Assembly: GCF_000516985.1 (NCBI RefSeq)
Contig: NW_006917092.1
Location: 124,001 to 188,000, forward strand
Length of the DNA stretch: 64,000 nt
Direction of reading: 5' to 3'
Source: Pestalotiopsis fici W106-1
Taxonomy: Eukaryota; Ascomycota; Sordariomycetes; Amphisphaeriales; Sporocadaceae
Part shown: positions 9,682 to 22,414 of the stretch, in pieces
Layout: every line of letters begins with the position of its first letter
Position numbering within the stretch: position 1 is the stretch's first letter
The notes under the pieces: generated by a model
Seen by the model: only the letters and a program-made list of their open reading frames with translations
The model's database searches: none
What the model was told of the DNA's origin: nothing
Translations under genes and position numbers: made by a program

Positions 9682-12411
9682 TTATGCCATCATCCAATCA
9701 CTAGTAGGTGTTGCGAATAGTGTATCCGTGAATCCGTCAGGCTCGTGAAGCTCCAGAGGCAGCATCATGTTAAAGTGAGACTGTGTGCCAGGTATGTTGA
9801 CAGAGCAATTCGAAGCTGAAATCTGTGGCGCTTCAGGATCTGGTGGTAGCGAACCTCCAGCCATATCAGTCACCATGGAAGAAGCGCTATACTCTCCTTG
9901 GCCATCGTCATGGTGGTCAATTGCTCTGAGGGCCGCATGCAGGCCTGGACGGAGATTGGTGATTGCCCGCCGAGGTTCGTATTGGCCCTCTTCAATTGAG
10001 TCTAGTACCATTTGCTTGATTGACTCATAGACGTCTCGATACTTTCTTGCACCTGGCCATCGCTCCGTGATGCTGTGACACTGTTAGACATTATTCGTAG
10101 AGTCAGTGTAGGTACACTTGCATGTATAAAACAATGCTACAAGCATTCATGTCGTTGCTGGTGCTGATGCTGAAGACCTCCTTTGGTGCAGCCCAAGCGC
10201 AGTATATAAGTGTCAGGCCTAATGATGATTAGCAGAGCCTCACATCTTAATTCACTTGCACCGAAACATACCAGCCAGGAATATCGAGTGAAGAGCCATT
10301 ACGCTGAATCCAACCGGAACAGACTGATGGAGCTTCTTGTAGGTTCTGCATACTCCTCCACAAGCTTCTGCGCATTTGATCAAATATTTCTTGTCCGACA
10401 ATTCTGCAGACAGAATGACTGGATGCAGAAGGAAGCGAAGACATTTGTAGTAGTAAACCATCTGCAACACCGTCAGATGAAGATCCTGGCACGAGATCAT
10501 AGTATACTTACATAATTGTCATATCCATCTACTATCATGGCTTCGGGGTTTGTAGATGCAGCATCTATGGGCATGCTATCTGAAGTTAGTATAGGCGCTC
10601 ATTATACAACTATTCAATACTCACCTGGCTTTCCAGTCTTCAAGCTGCTGAATGAAACGCTCGACTTCAGCTTCCGTAGCAGGTGCGGATTGGTCGACCC
10701 GATAGATGGATTGTTGGATATTCGACTCCAACTTGCGCAATTTGCAGATGTAGATGAAGCCTGTCATGGATGTTGATTTAGGTGTGGGACTGTCTGGGGT
10801 TTCAACCGTGGCAGCCGCCGCTGCTTTCTCGAGTACTTCCATATCTTCGCAAGATTCATCAATGTCCAAAGGAAGCTAATACCAGGGTAAGCATTCCATT
10901 TCTATCAGTACGGGGGTGATTTGCACGAACAGGTACGTCGATATCTCGATCTGCAATGGCAAATGGCCTCCCCAGTATGATGGAAACCTGCCTGTCGAGG
11001 CAGTAGCATGTCCAAAAGACTCTCTTGCACATTTCATACTCGAGAGGCGGCCTCTTCTTTTGTGATTTTCTATGCAATCCAAGGTCCTTGATTCCTTTTG
11101 TAAGTGAAAGTGCATGTGAAGCCAGTTCGAAGACTCACAATACAGGTTCGCATGGCCAGACCCGTGTATGTCCATGCCCCAGGACCCCTTGGGGAGCGCA
11201 GGCTGAATATCGAGAGCAGAAGAAGGAATTGCACAGATCGTATGTCATGAAGCCGTAGAATATCGTCAAGGCTCTTGAGAGCTTGGTCGTAATGCTGCTC
11301 GGGAAAGAAATCTCCCGTCTCGCCAGTGGTCTCAAGAAACCTGCCGCCTATCGCATATATCAAATGCAAAACACTCGTGCTATATATGTTTAATTGGACA
11401 CTGTGTGAATCTAATTGCAAAATACAATACTCACAAGAATGCGTCGGACAGAGTATGGCGCTCCGTATGCAGCAGGCGCACGAACGGGGTCTGTATGACT
11501 GGCCATCGGGTCGATATGTGGCGGACATAACCATAAAGTAGCTGCAAAATGTGAATCAGTCGTTGGAACGAGCCTTCGTTCATGACAGGCGGCAGCACGA
11601 TACCTTTTCGGCAATTTCATGGGGTACTTGTGACAGCTCTAACCCAGCAGTCGTCGAAGCGGATGCAGTGTTTGCTGATTTGGGGCTCAAATGCTCCCAC
11701 CCCCTTTCCGTGGAGCCGTTGACATTGTACTCTCTCGCCTGGACTATCGAGCTAATCATTCGCCCCATGGTGATCTGGGAAGACGCCCCGATATAGCCTC
11801 CGGATGCTTCTATTGAGAGGTCGCGCAGGATCTCGACAACAGTGGTGACTGCCATTCTCTTTGGTAATGGCGATGACACATCGGACCTTGCATCCGTAGG
11901 TGCTGGGGAAGGCCGCCATCGTTTCCCTGGTGGCGCCTCAAAGGCGGAAGGCGACTGTGTATAGCAGCCGTCGTCGTCGGCTCGCTGCTTGCGTTTCTCT
12001 CCATGCGGGCCGAAACCTTCCCTTCGAAGAATAGATTCGAGCTCGGCAACTCGATCTTCTACCGCCTGAACTGCCTGGACAGATTTCTGTTGTTCTCGAT
12101 GTATCATTGACTTTGGTGGGAGATACTCGCAAGTAGCACCAAAGTCTTGACAGTTGGCGCATGGCCTTTTCGTACTTGATTAGTATAGTTGATTATAATC
12201 TAGAAACTTTTGTACCTACTGTAATCCATTGCACTTGTAAATATAAGTCAGCAGTTGATTCAGTAGATATGGAAAAGTCGGGACGTATCTGTTTTCTAGT
12301 CTTGCAACGCTTGCAAGCTACAGCAACACGAGGCCGTTTAATGGGACGGGGTCTCGTCGCTGGCGTGGCGGCGCTGGCTGCTTCTGCCTGTACCGCGACT
12401 GCGACAGTCAT
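9682..12411 (-). CDS. Zn2Cys6/Fungal_trans transcription factor
   Basis: Nuclear zinc-cluster regulator with at least six exons. The N-terminus at 12411 (MTVAVA) leads into ACKRCKTRKQ, and the cluster is completed by two further exons carrying TGCAATGGATTACA (C-N-G-L-Q) and P-C-A-N-C-Q-D-F-G-A-T-C, i.e. C-x2-C-x6-C-x5-C-x2-C-x6-C. The intron after RKQ has no clean GT donor that keeps phase, so that junction is unresolved. A coiled-coil linker (VQAVEDRVAELESILR) follows, then ILRDLSIEASGGYIGASS and LELSQVPHEIAEK, which open the Fungal_trans region. Later exons give VYYYKCLRFLLH..CAEACGGVCRTYKKLHQ and the C-terminus ending TPTSDWMMA. It lies tail-to-tail with the dehydrogenase. Probably a pathway regulator for this block; target unknown. 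Confidence 0.85.
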
Positions 12412-13663
12412 GGTGCTGTTATGCTCGAGTTTCGACGGATTGGCAAGTTGGGCTTGTAAGGTTCTTGAAACTCTACTACTTCATATTCTACCAAAAAGTC
12501 GCCTTGGAGTTTGACAAATATCCGCCTCAGCAACGTCCACGGGGCCCCAACTACTCTTGTCGACTGCTCGCTGATGAATTAAAGACCGAAGATCGGCCAT
12601 TTTGTCTCTTTTTCAGAACAAGTCGCTGCAACATGGTCCCCTACCTACCTAACGACCCCAAAGCTATGCCGTCAAAGGGCGGGCATCCTTGTTAGAGGTC
12701 GACTTTAGTGCCGAGAAAGCAAGCGTCATGTAATGTAATCCAAGTGCCTGGGACTGGTTGGCCAAAATGGACAAGGATGTGTGGCTTATTTCCGGCAGTA
12801 TTGAATACGATAAGGCAAAAGTAACGGGGGAAAAGACAATCAAGCATATCAAAGAAATCCAATGTCGTACACAGTGAATGCCCCCTCCCTTCTCGTTCTC
12901 TCTCCAGAGTCCACGGTTGTCTGGGTCTCGAATCGGGGGCCTTATCAGACCAACGCTAAAATCGCGGCGACGTTGGGCGGGTTCAATCGCTAGACAGGGG
13001 ACCGGTGGTGGCCGAACTGATATAGTCAGTCGCCAATCAGCTGCCGCGTACGCTGATTTTAGTGGCTTTGCTAGCACTATGGAAGCCAAAACCGCCCAGA
13101 ATCTCGCCCGCGGAGGAGACCGACTTATCCTACACGACCAGTGCCAGAACTGATAAGGAGAGACCATCGAGTCATTTTTGGACACAAGTTCATGAAATTG
13201 CCCACGGCAAGACAAGTGGTTCAATGGGCCAATCTACTGTCCCGTATGTATCTCTTTAAGCAAGACTATCGAATCAGCTTGTAAGCTCTGCACTCCCCCA
13301 TTGACATCCACCATCAAAATTTGGGCTTATATGGGTCAGGAGGCAACCTGTGCTAGTATAGCATCATCCAGCGATGAAGCAGGCAACAATGGGTATACAA
13401 ACTGATGAATACTTCAACACTGCCGGCCGTAAGGCTGCTGTCCCAACACGGTACAAGATAGCGATCGTCGTATTTTCGTCAGTCTTCAGATTTTCCCCTT
13501 CATCAGGAATTGTACAGGCATATCGACTAGCCGGCATCTGATAAACTCGGCCAAAAACCTAGGAGCTTGCATTAGCCTTGACCTGTCAAAGAATCAACTG
13601 CACGAGTGATTGTGTGTATTGGAGCAGTCTTTGGGGCGCTCGCCATTGAACGGTTGATACGAC
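12412..13663. other. intergenic region
   Basis: Upstream region of the Zn2Cys6 gene and 3' flank of the AtuA-like gene. It contains TACCTACCT at about 12641-12650. A 186-codon minus-strand frame (12664-13224) shows no family similarity and is not called. Confidence 0.5.
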
Positions 13664-15740
13664 TCACTTTCCAAGAACATCGTAGGTTGCATTAGCAGTA
13701 ACGCCACGGTCGAGAAAGTCTTTGACGAGGAAATGGACAGCCCACAGATTGGGAAATTCCATACGGTCAATGGTTTGCCCTTGGTATCTGCAGTTCCGAC
13801 TTTAGCACAAGTAATCCATTCAAGCGTTGGTAGTTGCAGTACTCACTCCTCTCCCATCAACTCGGTAAAGGTGTTGGTCGTGAGGAATGATTGCAGCCAT
13901 GGCCACTCATTCTCGTCTCGGACAAAGAATCCCACATTGCAGTTTGACCCCTTATCCCCCGCTCTTCCGAGGACGCGGTACCCAAAGGGAACTTGGACAG
14001 TGGGCCCAAATGTCTCTAGAGGGATGGGATTTGCTGTCTCGTATGATGGCTGGATTTCGGGATGCTCGATAGTAATGTCAGGTGGAGGTATGCTGATTGT
14101 CTTTTGTGCCGGGTTTGAGAAATGAACTTTGATTGTAGGCTGAGCAATAAGGGTAGGAAAATATTCTTGGTACTATTTTTATGTCAGTTGAACCTTTCAC
14201 AGGACGTTCATAGCTTCATGGCACGGAAAGACAAGACTTACAGCTAGAGGGGTGGCAGTCCGCTTGTCCGGATGGAATGTTGCAGCGGGAAAACTTGACA
14301 TGATAATGTCAAACGCGGGTCGAGCAAAGTTCTCGTCTGACAAGTCCTCCTTGTTCTTTGCCTGTACCAGCAATCTCAAGTCCACGGTGGCAGCGTTCAT
14401 GTTGGTCGGATTCTTGGGGACAGAGCCATATGTGGTTAAGCTGAATGTAGTGAATCTCTTGAGTCTCTCCTCCCCGAATGATGCCTTCATCTGAATCTCG
14501 AGCATTTTCACCTTTTCGGTTATGTCAAGACCGACCAGAGCCCAGTGGACCTCGGCCTTGTAGCCTCCGAGAGCTGTCAAGCCGACTTTTGTGGTTCTCG
14601 GTGGTGGCCTGCCAGTGATTCCCGACAGTCTGACTCGATCCTTGCCAATTTGTTCGAATTTCGCCTGCTCTATTACCGCTGTCACGTCAGAATTGAGATA
14701 CCACTTGCCCTGTATCTCATAGAGGAGCTGCTCCTTGCATGTTTCAATATTGACCATGCCGCCAGTGCCCCCGGGTTTCGTGATGACAACATCCCCGTCT
14801 GGTCCAATCTCAGCAATCGGATAGCCCAAATCGTCCAAATGATCCCAGTCCAGGCTCTTGAAGCCAGTATAGTTGCCGCCAGTCACGTAAGTCGAACACT
14901 CGATGAGATGACCGGCGATGAGTGCTACCACAGCAGTCAGTCAGTCATGTTTTTTGTGCTTAGTGTGCACGCTTACATCTTGCAAGTTGGTCAAAATCCG
15001 ATCGACTCCAGTCATGAAACCATGCAGCGCTTCCAACAATGGGTGCCGCGTCTGCAACTCTGCCACAGATGACAATGTCCGCCCCAGATCTGAAAGCCTC
15101 GGCGATACCCATGCCTCCGAGATAGCATTGTGCGAATAGAGGCGTGTACTCCCATTCGTCTAGCATCTCACCAGTGGAAATATGCTTGAACTTGGTGCCG
15201 TTTTCCCGTTGTGCTTGAACTTGGTCCATGACCTACATTATTTTGAATATCAGAGCGAAGATGAATCTTAAGTGATAGTGGTTTCTTACAAGGTCACCTT
15301 CCACCCACGCGACTACCAGATCCAATTGTTTTTCCTCTACCATCTTGACGACGACGTCAAACAAGTCTTTTGCGGCCACTGTGCCACCGTTCTAGGATAT
15401 ACCAGGTGAGCCAAATGTCATTGTGATAAATCCCCTTAAACACCACTCAATCGGTCAAGAAGCTTACTGCAGCCAATTTGATTTTGCGTCTCGCTAGATG
15501 CTCAAGGGCTGGCTCCAGAGCCTCGAGAAAAGTCTCTTCATAGCCAACTCCAAGACCGTTGGCGACACTGTAGGCTCGGCTAGGCATGTTCAGCTCGGAC
15601 ATCCAATCGCCCACAAACACATCCACGGGCTCATCCGAGGCCGCGTAGAGCGCAAGAACATCTCGCCGGTCTGCTGGTGAGCCACTGATGTTCATGATAC
15701 GGCAAGGTCGCCGCTGTGTATTGATGGAAGCCATTTTCAA
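13664..15740 (-). CDS. AtuA/DUF1446-family protein with C-terminal ferredoxin-fold domain
   Basis: Homologue of bacterial AtuA (acyclic terpene utilisation) proteins, a family of unassigned chemistry. The N-terminus carries R-I-M-N-I-S-G-S..D-R-R followed by VDVFVGDWMSELNM, the family's opening. Later exons give SGADIVICGRVADAA, VTGGNYTGFK and KPGGTGGMVNIETCKEQLLYEI, all hallmark segments. The C-terminal small domain reads VLGRAGDKGSNCNVGFFVRDE and ends VTANATYDVLGK, stop at 13664. Five or more exons; the last join (GA/A TAC CAA) keeps phase. Start at 15740 or, two codons in, 15734. In bacteria atuA sits with geranyl-CoA carboxylase genes, but fungal members occur in many catabolic clusters. 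Cytosolic; no targeting signal seen. Confidence 0.87.
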
Positions 15741-16457
15741 CGTGATGCAAGAGGCGAAATCAATCAGGAAATCATGTGCAAAACAAGTCTATTGATCAAT
15801 AACTCAATGCTCAATTGCCTATGAACTCTGTTGCAGTTTTTGACTTTCAAAATGTTTTGAAAGAATATCGAGCAATCACTTGCCGACGGATAAGAGTATG
15901 CGATGGAACGACGCATTCATTCCATTGCGCCCGTTACTGTTGTTGCAGAAATTGGGGGATGAAACAAATGAAATGAACTCTCTGCTGCAGCCTGCTGTTC
16001 TAGGATTAGATACGCCAAGCAGAAGTGGATTTGTCAGTGTGGATCACTCGCAGGTGCAAATGGTTGGTGATGCGTCGGATCAGCGCCGATGTTTTCCCTC
16101 CGACGGCCGATAGTCGAGGGAGCCGACGGATGGTGCAATCTCATGCAATCTTGTCGTGACCACGGAGCGCCACACCTCCCACCACCAAATAGCCTAGAGC
16201 TGCGAGCTACGGGCGCAATGATAGGACAAGATGCCCTCCTGGGTGGATTAACGACGTCGGTGTTTATGTTCTAATCCGTGAGCCGTAGCCGGCCACCTCT
16301 GGGATCTGGGATCTGGGAGCTATGTGCCATCGACATCATAACCTCCAATGCCCAGCTTTACTTTTCTCACCTGAAAAATATCAATGACTTGAGCATAACT
16401 AGGCAGTGTGCCGTTGCAGCTTTCTTGTGGACAATCGTCGAGACACAACTGCTCAAA
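15741..16457. promoter_or_regulatory. divergent promoter region, AtuA-like and MDR genes
   Basis: A 717-bp spacer between divergent starts. An open frame runs from 16278 into the reductase, so a longer N-terminus for that gene cannot be excluded. No clear sites seen. Confidence 0.5.
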
Positions 16458-17715
16458 ATGTCCGAGGTTCGGTCTGCACATGTCTACAAGAGTCGCAACT
16501 CGTGGAAAACAGTTCGCACTCTTTTGCGCAAGCTCAAATCAAACGGCACATCAAAGAGTCAAAGAAGATCTTCAGACATCGTCCTTGATGTAGGGAAGGG
16601 CTCGGTTTCCACATCCGAGGGGTCTGTTGCATCGTCGGCTGCCGAAATTCTTCCCCAGGTCCAAAAAGCACTCGTCGTGGCAGAAAAGGGGAAATATGAG
16701 ATCAGACATGATTTTCCCATGCCCACAATTGGTGACGACGAGATCATGATTCGGGGTCGCTATGTCGGTTTGAACCCAATCGACTGGAAATCGGTCGACT
16801 TCAATTTCTGCCTCCCGCAATTCCCATGGGTATGTCGCTCGTCCATGCAAGTAATGGTCCAATAAGCTGCTGACAAATCGAAAGGTGACTGGTAGAGAGA
16901 TGTCTGGTGTGGTAGCTCAAGTCGGCAAAACTGTCTCTGGGTTCCAACAAGGAGAAAGAGTTTGGACAAGTACATACTATAGGGATGTCCGCGCCGGCTG
17001 TTTCCAAGAATACGTTGTTGTACCATCACATACCGTGCTTCCCATTCCAAGCACCGTTCCGTTCGAGGCCGCCGCCTGTCTCGGCGTGGCTGCCCTCACC
17101 GCAGGCATGTCGCTCTGGAAATGGTTGGATATTCCCACACCCTCTACCAGAACGGAGCCAACCGAAGACCAATGGTTATTAATCTGGGGAGGGTCGACAG
17201 TGACTGGGCAATTTGCAACCCAGTTTGCCGTCCATAGTGGTGTCAAGGTCATTACAGTAAATTCTGGAGAGACCAAAACCCTTTCGGAAAGCCTCGGAGC
17301 GACGCACGTCGTCGTTCGTGATGGAAAGTCGGAAGAGGATTTGGTCGAGGAGATTCGGAGTGTTACTAGCGGTAACATTACCCGAGCAATTGATCTCGTC
17401 GGGACCAAGACCGCTGCATTGTGCTTGAAGGCCGTTTCGACAGAGCAGCCAGTCCAATTTGCACCGCTTGCGATGATGTCGGGCTCGCAGCAAGTGCCAG
17501 AAAATGTCGTCGTGCACACGGTCGAAATGAAGCAATTCGTTCTCGACAAGACGAATGTTTGCTACACGGAGGAGCTCGGAAAGCTGCTTGAGAGCGGGAA
17601 GATTGTTCTGCCTTCACTACATCTCATCGAGGGCGGCTTGGAAGTTGTCGAAGAGAGTCTTGACATGTTGAAAAAGGGCAATATGAAGGGCAAGAAAATG
17701 GTGGTTTGCTTGTAA
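16458..17715 (+). CDS. zinc-free medium-chain reductase (trans-acting enoyl reductase-like)
   Basis: NADPH-dependent quinone/enoyl reductase of the MDR superfamily. Exons 16458-16829 and 16885-17715; 400 aa. The GroES-like half has MIRGRYVGLNPIDWK and G-R-E-M-S-G-V-V-A-Q-V-G. The Rossmann half has LGVAALTAGMSLWKWL, then I-W-G-G-S-T-V-T-G-Q for cofactor binding. The zinc ligands of alcohol dehydrogenases are absent, as in ToxD/LovC-type reductases. The first 75 residues (MSEVRSAHVY..) are basic and serine-rich and longer than usual; the true start may be elsewhere. No polyketide synthase is present to partner, so a role in reducing an unsaturated catabolic intermediate is as likely as a biosynthetic one. 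Confidence 0.85.
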
Positions 17716-18137
17716 CCATAGAATGGCAAAGTTAGCATTTGAACGGGGAGGGCGGCTGCACTGATTGGTATCAACATTGATAGGCGTTGGCAAAACATTA
17801 GAAGCATAATAGAAGTAAAGATTAAACATTCATCAGCTCAAAATTAGGTGAATGGGTCAATATTAAAGATTCCTATGCTTGCGACACGGTCGATGATCGT
17901 ACGACCTACCGGGGAGGCCCGCTTCCCTTTTGAAGCACTTGATGCGCGTTGCGGTAACTCCCTATAACGTTGCTAGGGCGTGGGGCATTCCACTGCTCTG
18001 GATCCCGAAGCCGACGACACATCCCGACGATCCGACAGGATAGAATCATATACATGCAGACATATAGTCTGACAAGACCATTAACGGTTCAAGCACAATT
18101 TAATCAGAAAATTACCAATAATCCTTAATCAGCAAAT
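17716..18137. other. intergenic region
   Basis: 422 bp between two co-directional genes; nothing recognisable. Confidence 0.5.
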
Positions 18138-19137
18138 ATGCCACTAATCAACATTCGCAAAGCCTATGCCGACTCCTCCTATGGTCAAGTGCACTACCGA
18201 TACGCCCTACCTTCAGTAGTCACTGGTGACGCGTTGGTGTTTCTGCACAAATCAGCCTCATCTTCAGTATCATACACAAAACTGATACAACATTACTGTG
18301 GCAAAGGACATACATGTTATGCATTAGATATGCCCGGCTTTGGCGGTTCATTCGACCCCGATCCAGCCACAATAGAGGAGATATTGAGCAAGGGAACCCG
18401 ATGGTATGTAGACTTGTTCAAAACTGTCCTTGCCAGCCTGGGAATTGTGAGCGGTTTCCATATCATTGGTCATCACTCGGGGGCAAGTTTGGCTACTGAA
18501 ATGGCTGCCATGTACCCCGATGATGTGAAGAGTATCTGTCTCGTGGGTGCTAGCATCATGTAAGTCCCCAAATGACCGACTTGATAAGAATTCCGATAAT
18601 GAGACATGTCATAGGAGCGCGGAAGAGCGAGCCAAAATGAAAGAAAAGTCAGTCAATATATGATGCACATGTTTGAGTCTTCAAATTGACAGATTGGCAG
18701 GTTCTTCGCCCCCTTCAACCAGCCTGTACCAGATGGATCGCATCTCCTAAAGACATGGGATTACTTGAGAGGTATGGGTGTTGGCGACGATCTCGACCTG
18801 TACCAGCGCGAGGCTATCGACCACGTCAGAGCATGGAAAGGTCGCAACCAGATATACGGAGCCTTATGGGATCAAGACAAGGAAAGGTACTTCAAGGTTA
18901 GTTATAAAATCCCAACCAGCCGGAGAAGATTGGTACTGACGAGTGGAAAAGATGGTCAAGTGCCCGATAGTGGTCATGTGCGCTAGAGACGATGTGCTCT
19001 GGGCTCATGCTGAGAATGTCAAGATGCATAGAGATGATGTACCACTCATTGAAATCAAAGGGGCTAATTTCTCACTGGATCGGGATGCCGAGGGAATCAT
19101 CAAGAGCTGGACGCCTTTGGTCGAAAAGGCTACATGA
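18138..19137 (+). CDS. alpha/beta hydrolase
   Basis: Predicted cytosolic alpha/beta-fold hydrolase. Exons 18138-18559, 18615-18647, 18701-18896 and 18952-19137; 278 aa with phase kept at all joins. The strand order is typical: LVFLHKSASSS (oxyanion region), YALDMPGFGGSFD, the nucleophile elbow GHHSGAS with serine in H-S-G, and VVMCARDDVLW carrying the acid residue. After the last strand comes EIKGANFSLDRDAEGI, where a catalytic histidine would be expected; none is seen there. Either the family uses a different geometry or the protein is not a classical hydrolase. It could open lactones or cleave esters made by the monooxygenases. Confidence 0.85.
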
Positions 19138-19306
19138 TGTGCGGGAAAAATCAAATAATTGGGCATGATTGGCAATGCTTGTCACTACATTGCGCATAGC
19201 CTACAAACTTGTACCTGACATGTTACTATCAAATGCATACAATGATTCGCCTTGAGGGGGCTACCGTGAGCGTATTTAATTTGAAGAAGTACAATTCATT
19301 TCCTGC

Positions 19307-20989
19307 CTATTCAACATTGGTGGGATCTTGCGCTGCGTGGGCCGCCCTCAACTTCTCAATCGACTCGCCCTCAAAGCCAGATCCCCACTTGAATTTGTGC
19401 CCATAGTGATCCTCTGGCAATTCCTTTTGTCCTGGATTCGAATAAAGGTTCTCTCTCAAGCTGCCGCCCTCAACTTCATAATCTTCCCACATCAGTCCTC
19501 GCCTCATCAACTCAGGTACAAGAAGTTCGACAACGTCTTCCTGGCTGCCTGGTGTTGTGATGTAGGCAATGTTGAAGCCATCTACGTCCGCCTCGTCAAT
19601 CCAACGTTCAAACTCGTCCGCGACGACCTCGGGCGTGCCAATGGGAAGAGGATGAAAACCTCCCAGTGCCATTTTCTCTCCAAGCTTCCGAGGGGTCCAT
19701 GGCTCGCTACTGCCTGTGGCCTTGTTGAAGTTCTCCAAAAAGGTATGCACAGCTGCATCACCGGGTGCATCCTTGAGCTCAAATACATCATCTAATGGAA
19801 AGCGAGCCAAGTCAATTCCAGTATATCCAGAGAATTGTGCAAGTCCGCCCACTATATCCGCATTCTCCTTGGCGACTTCATATTTGGCTTGGGCCTCTTC
19901 GTTAGTTTGGCCCAGTATGCAGGAAATTCCGACAAAGAACTTGAGCGACTTGGGGTCTCGACCTCTTGCGGCCGCGGCAGCTCGGATGGACGCAATCGAA
20001 CCTTTGGTCTGCGCAGGAACCAGGCCCCCAACGTAGATTGCCTCGGCATGTTTTGCGGCGAATGCACTACCTGCCTTGGAGGTCCCGGCTTGGAATATCA
20101 CCGGAGTGCGCTGAGGAGAAGGGTGAAGAGGACCGAGAGCAGACGCACTCAAGTATTTCCCTAAAAGAATGTAAGCACAGGTCTGAGGGGTGGTTTGCAT
20201 TTGACTTATACCCTTGTGCTCAATCTTTTTCACTTTTGCTGGGTCAAAGGCCGTGCGTGTTGCCTTGTCGAAGATTGCAGAGCCATCTGCCCATGAACTC
20301 TCCCAAAATTTGTACATGATATCCATGAATTCATCCGCGACTGCGTATCGCTCATCGTGAGGGACGACATCATCGTGGCCGAGAGCTTGGGCGGCGCTTT
20401 TACTCCAGCTGGTAACGACATTCCAGGCAACACGGCCATTCGTGAGATGATCCAGTGATGAGAAAGTCCTTGCCAGCGCGTATGGAGTCATGTAGCTAGT
20501 GCTTGCAGTGACACCAAAGCCAACAGTCTTGGTCGCCTTCATCCACAGTCAGCAAATCTCAAGACCAGCCTGCGCCGGCCGATATTCAAAATCCATGCCG
20601 TTAGATTGAATGCTTACCGCCGCCATTGCAGGTATGAGAGTGAAAGGGTCGAGAGTGGCTGTATGAGCCCCAGCTCGCAGCATGTAATCAGAACTCCCTC
20701 CATATATGTCATGGGTGTTGTAACTGTCCGCGAGGAAAATGAATGAGATCTTGCCCTTTTCAGCGAGCTTGGCAAGGTTGATCCAATAACTCAGTGTGTC
20801 TTTTGTTGTCCCTTGGTCGCCCTCACCTCTACACATCATTACTTAGCCGTAGCTGATATGAAAAGCTAGGTCTTGGAGAACAACGACTTACCGCCACTGA
20901 CCAGGAGACATATGAGAGCCCGTGCAGCCATGGTCAAAGAAGTTGAGGTAGATGCGCTTCTTCGAGGTCGATGTAGTTGGCGTAGACAT
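19307..20989 (-). CDS. LLM-class flavin monooxygenase (NtaA/SnaA/DszA family)
   Basis: FMN-dependent, reductase-assisted monooxygenase of the bacterial luciferase-like superfamily. Exons 20892-20989, 20618-20828 and 19307-20536; 512 aa. Marks of the NtaA/SnaA/DszA/SoxA branch: RIYLNFFDHGCTGSHMSPGQWR at the start, FIFLADSYNTHDIYGG, then GFGVTASTSYMTPYALARTFSSLDHLTNGRVAWN split by the second intron, and VIFQAGTSKAGSAFAAKHAEAIYVGG. The start MSTPTTSTS at 20989 is preferred over an in-frame Met at 21091 because the family begins directly before K-R-I. Members oxidise nitrilotriacetate, dibenzothiophene sulfone or similar small molecules. No flavin reductase lies in the window. Confidence 0.92.
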
Positions 20990-22414
20990 GATTATTGATG
21001 GATGGAGACCAAACTGATTCTTGTTTAGGTTCTGCCTAGAGGATTCAGCAGCATGCGCAGTACTTATGAACTTCAACAATCTCACCATCACTCCGCATCA
21101 TGACCTCGAGTTGAATGGAAAGCATTCCGACGTATGTTGCGAACCTCCCGAAAATGTGGGGTAGTCAGAACAGATTCATGGAAAACAGAAAGTAATATCA
21201 TATTCTGCCTTACCATGTTCTATTGGTTGGACTTGATGATATGATGGCTGAGCCCAAGGCTTGATGCATGATAGCATGACAAGGCCTACACGGCGACAGG
21301 GTCGGAAGTTGAGCCGTCGGAAGTACATTGGCGCTGGTGGGAGGCAACATATATTCTGCTGGTGCTCATTAGCTACTGGACGTGTCATGGATTATATACA
21401 ATATTGTAACCCATTCTTACATTCAATCGAACAGGCATTGGTCATTTAAAACCAAGCGTATTGTTTTCATACATTGATTGAATATTGGAAGACGTTCGGG
21501 GTTCTCTGGGAGCATGGTCAAGTTTAGTGTTTGATCCCTAAGTCTCCCAGTGCCTCTCCCCGCCAGATGGTGCAACGGCCACTGACTCCAGTGGTTCTCT
21601 AGGAGCGTTTCGGAGCTTGCGTGCGCTACCTTTAGGTACATAGGTAGGTATCAAGGCAAAACTCTAATGCTTGTACCATCATGATCATTCGATCAATTAA
21701 TTGCTTGTATAATACCAACACTTCAAAATTCTCTTGGATCGCTTTCTTTATGTAGTTATATTAAATATTTAGCTATCGCAAAGGCTCCCCCAATCATCTC
21801 TCTAGTATTTCATTATAGGCAGGATGTCTCTATCGTGAATTCTGCTAACAGATTCTGGACGCAGCAGGCTCTTATCCGTGTAAACAGGTAGGTACCGACT
21901 AGGTTAGGTAATCGGGCGGACTTGTATTCCTACATATGTATCATTCCATTTTACTTGGTCTGTAGTATTAAACTGTTGCGGGTGCAGAAGCCGGTTTATA
22001 CTCAATTATCACATATCTGGTCCCTCGCACAGTCGGCTACCTACACCCAGTTGACTAGCCTTCCCACCAAAACTACATCCCGGCGGTGATAACACATCAC
22101 AACTCATCCCGCGAGATTGAAAGTGGGAAAAAGATTAAAAAAAAAAAAAAAGAGAGTCATACTTCCGTGATTCTTATCGAAGAGAACCAAGTCTAATGGC
22201 CCAGAACGCTCATGGGAACTAGTAGGCATTGTCCCGTGGGCGTATCAAAGTTATTGATCACATCTTTGGACCAGGTCAACCACCATTCCCACCAGAGTGG
22301 AGCACTTCAGAGCAGTGTTACTACCAGACGTACATAGGTAGGTACATACATAGGTACTTTACTAATTCTATAACACTACAGGACAACCAACACAATCCGA
22401 AGTCAAGTATTCTC
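20990..22414. other. long intergenic region with TAGGTA motifs and poly-A
   Basis: 1.4 kb without a supported gene. It holds three clusters of the TAGGTAGGTA/TACCTA motif (21633-21650, 21886-21910, 22331-22357) and an A15 run ending at 22151. A 5' untranslated region for the monooxygenase is likely at its left end. Confidence 0.55.

Noticed and set aside
12900..12970. tRNA-like text (TCTGATAAGG with ATTCGA nearby, minus strand)
   Set aside because: The anticodon stem would pair only four bases round a six-base loop and the T-arm sides (CCC/CCC) do not pair; no acceptor stem is found.
12664..13224. 186-codon minus-strand frame between the Zn2Cys6 and AtuA-like genes
   Set aside because: No domain, no signal of conservation visible; could be a chance frame.
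16977..17549. 190-codon minus-strand frame
   Set aside because: Antisense to the MDR reductase; no recognisable domain.
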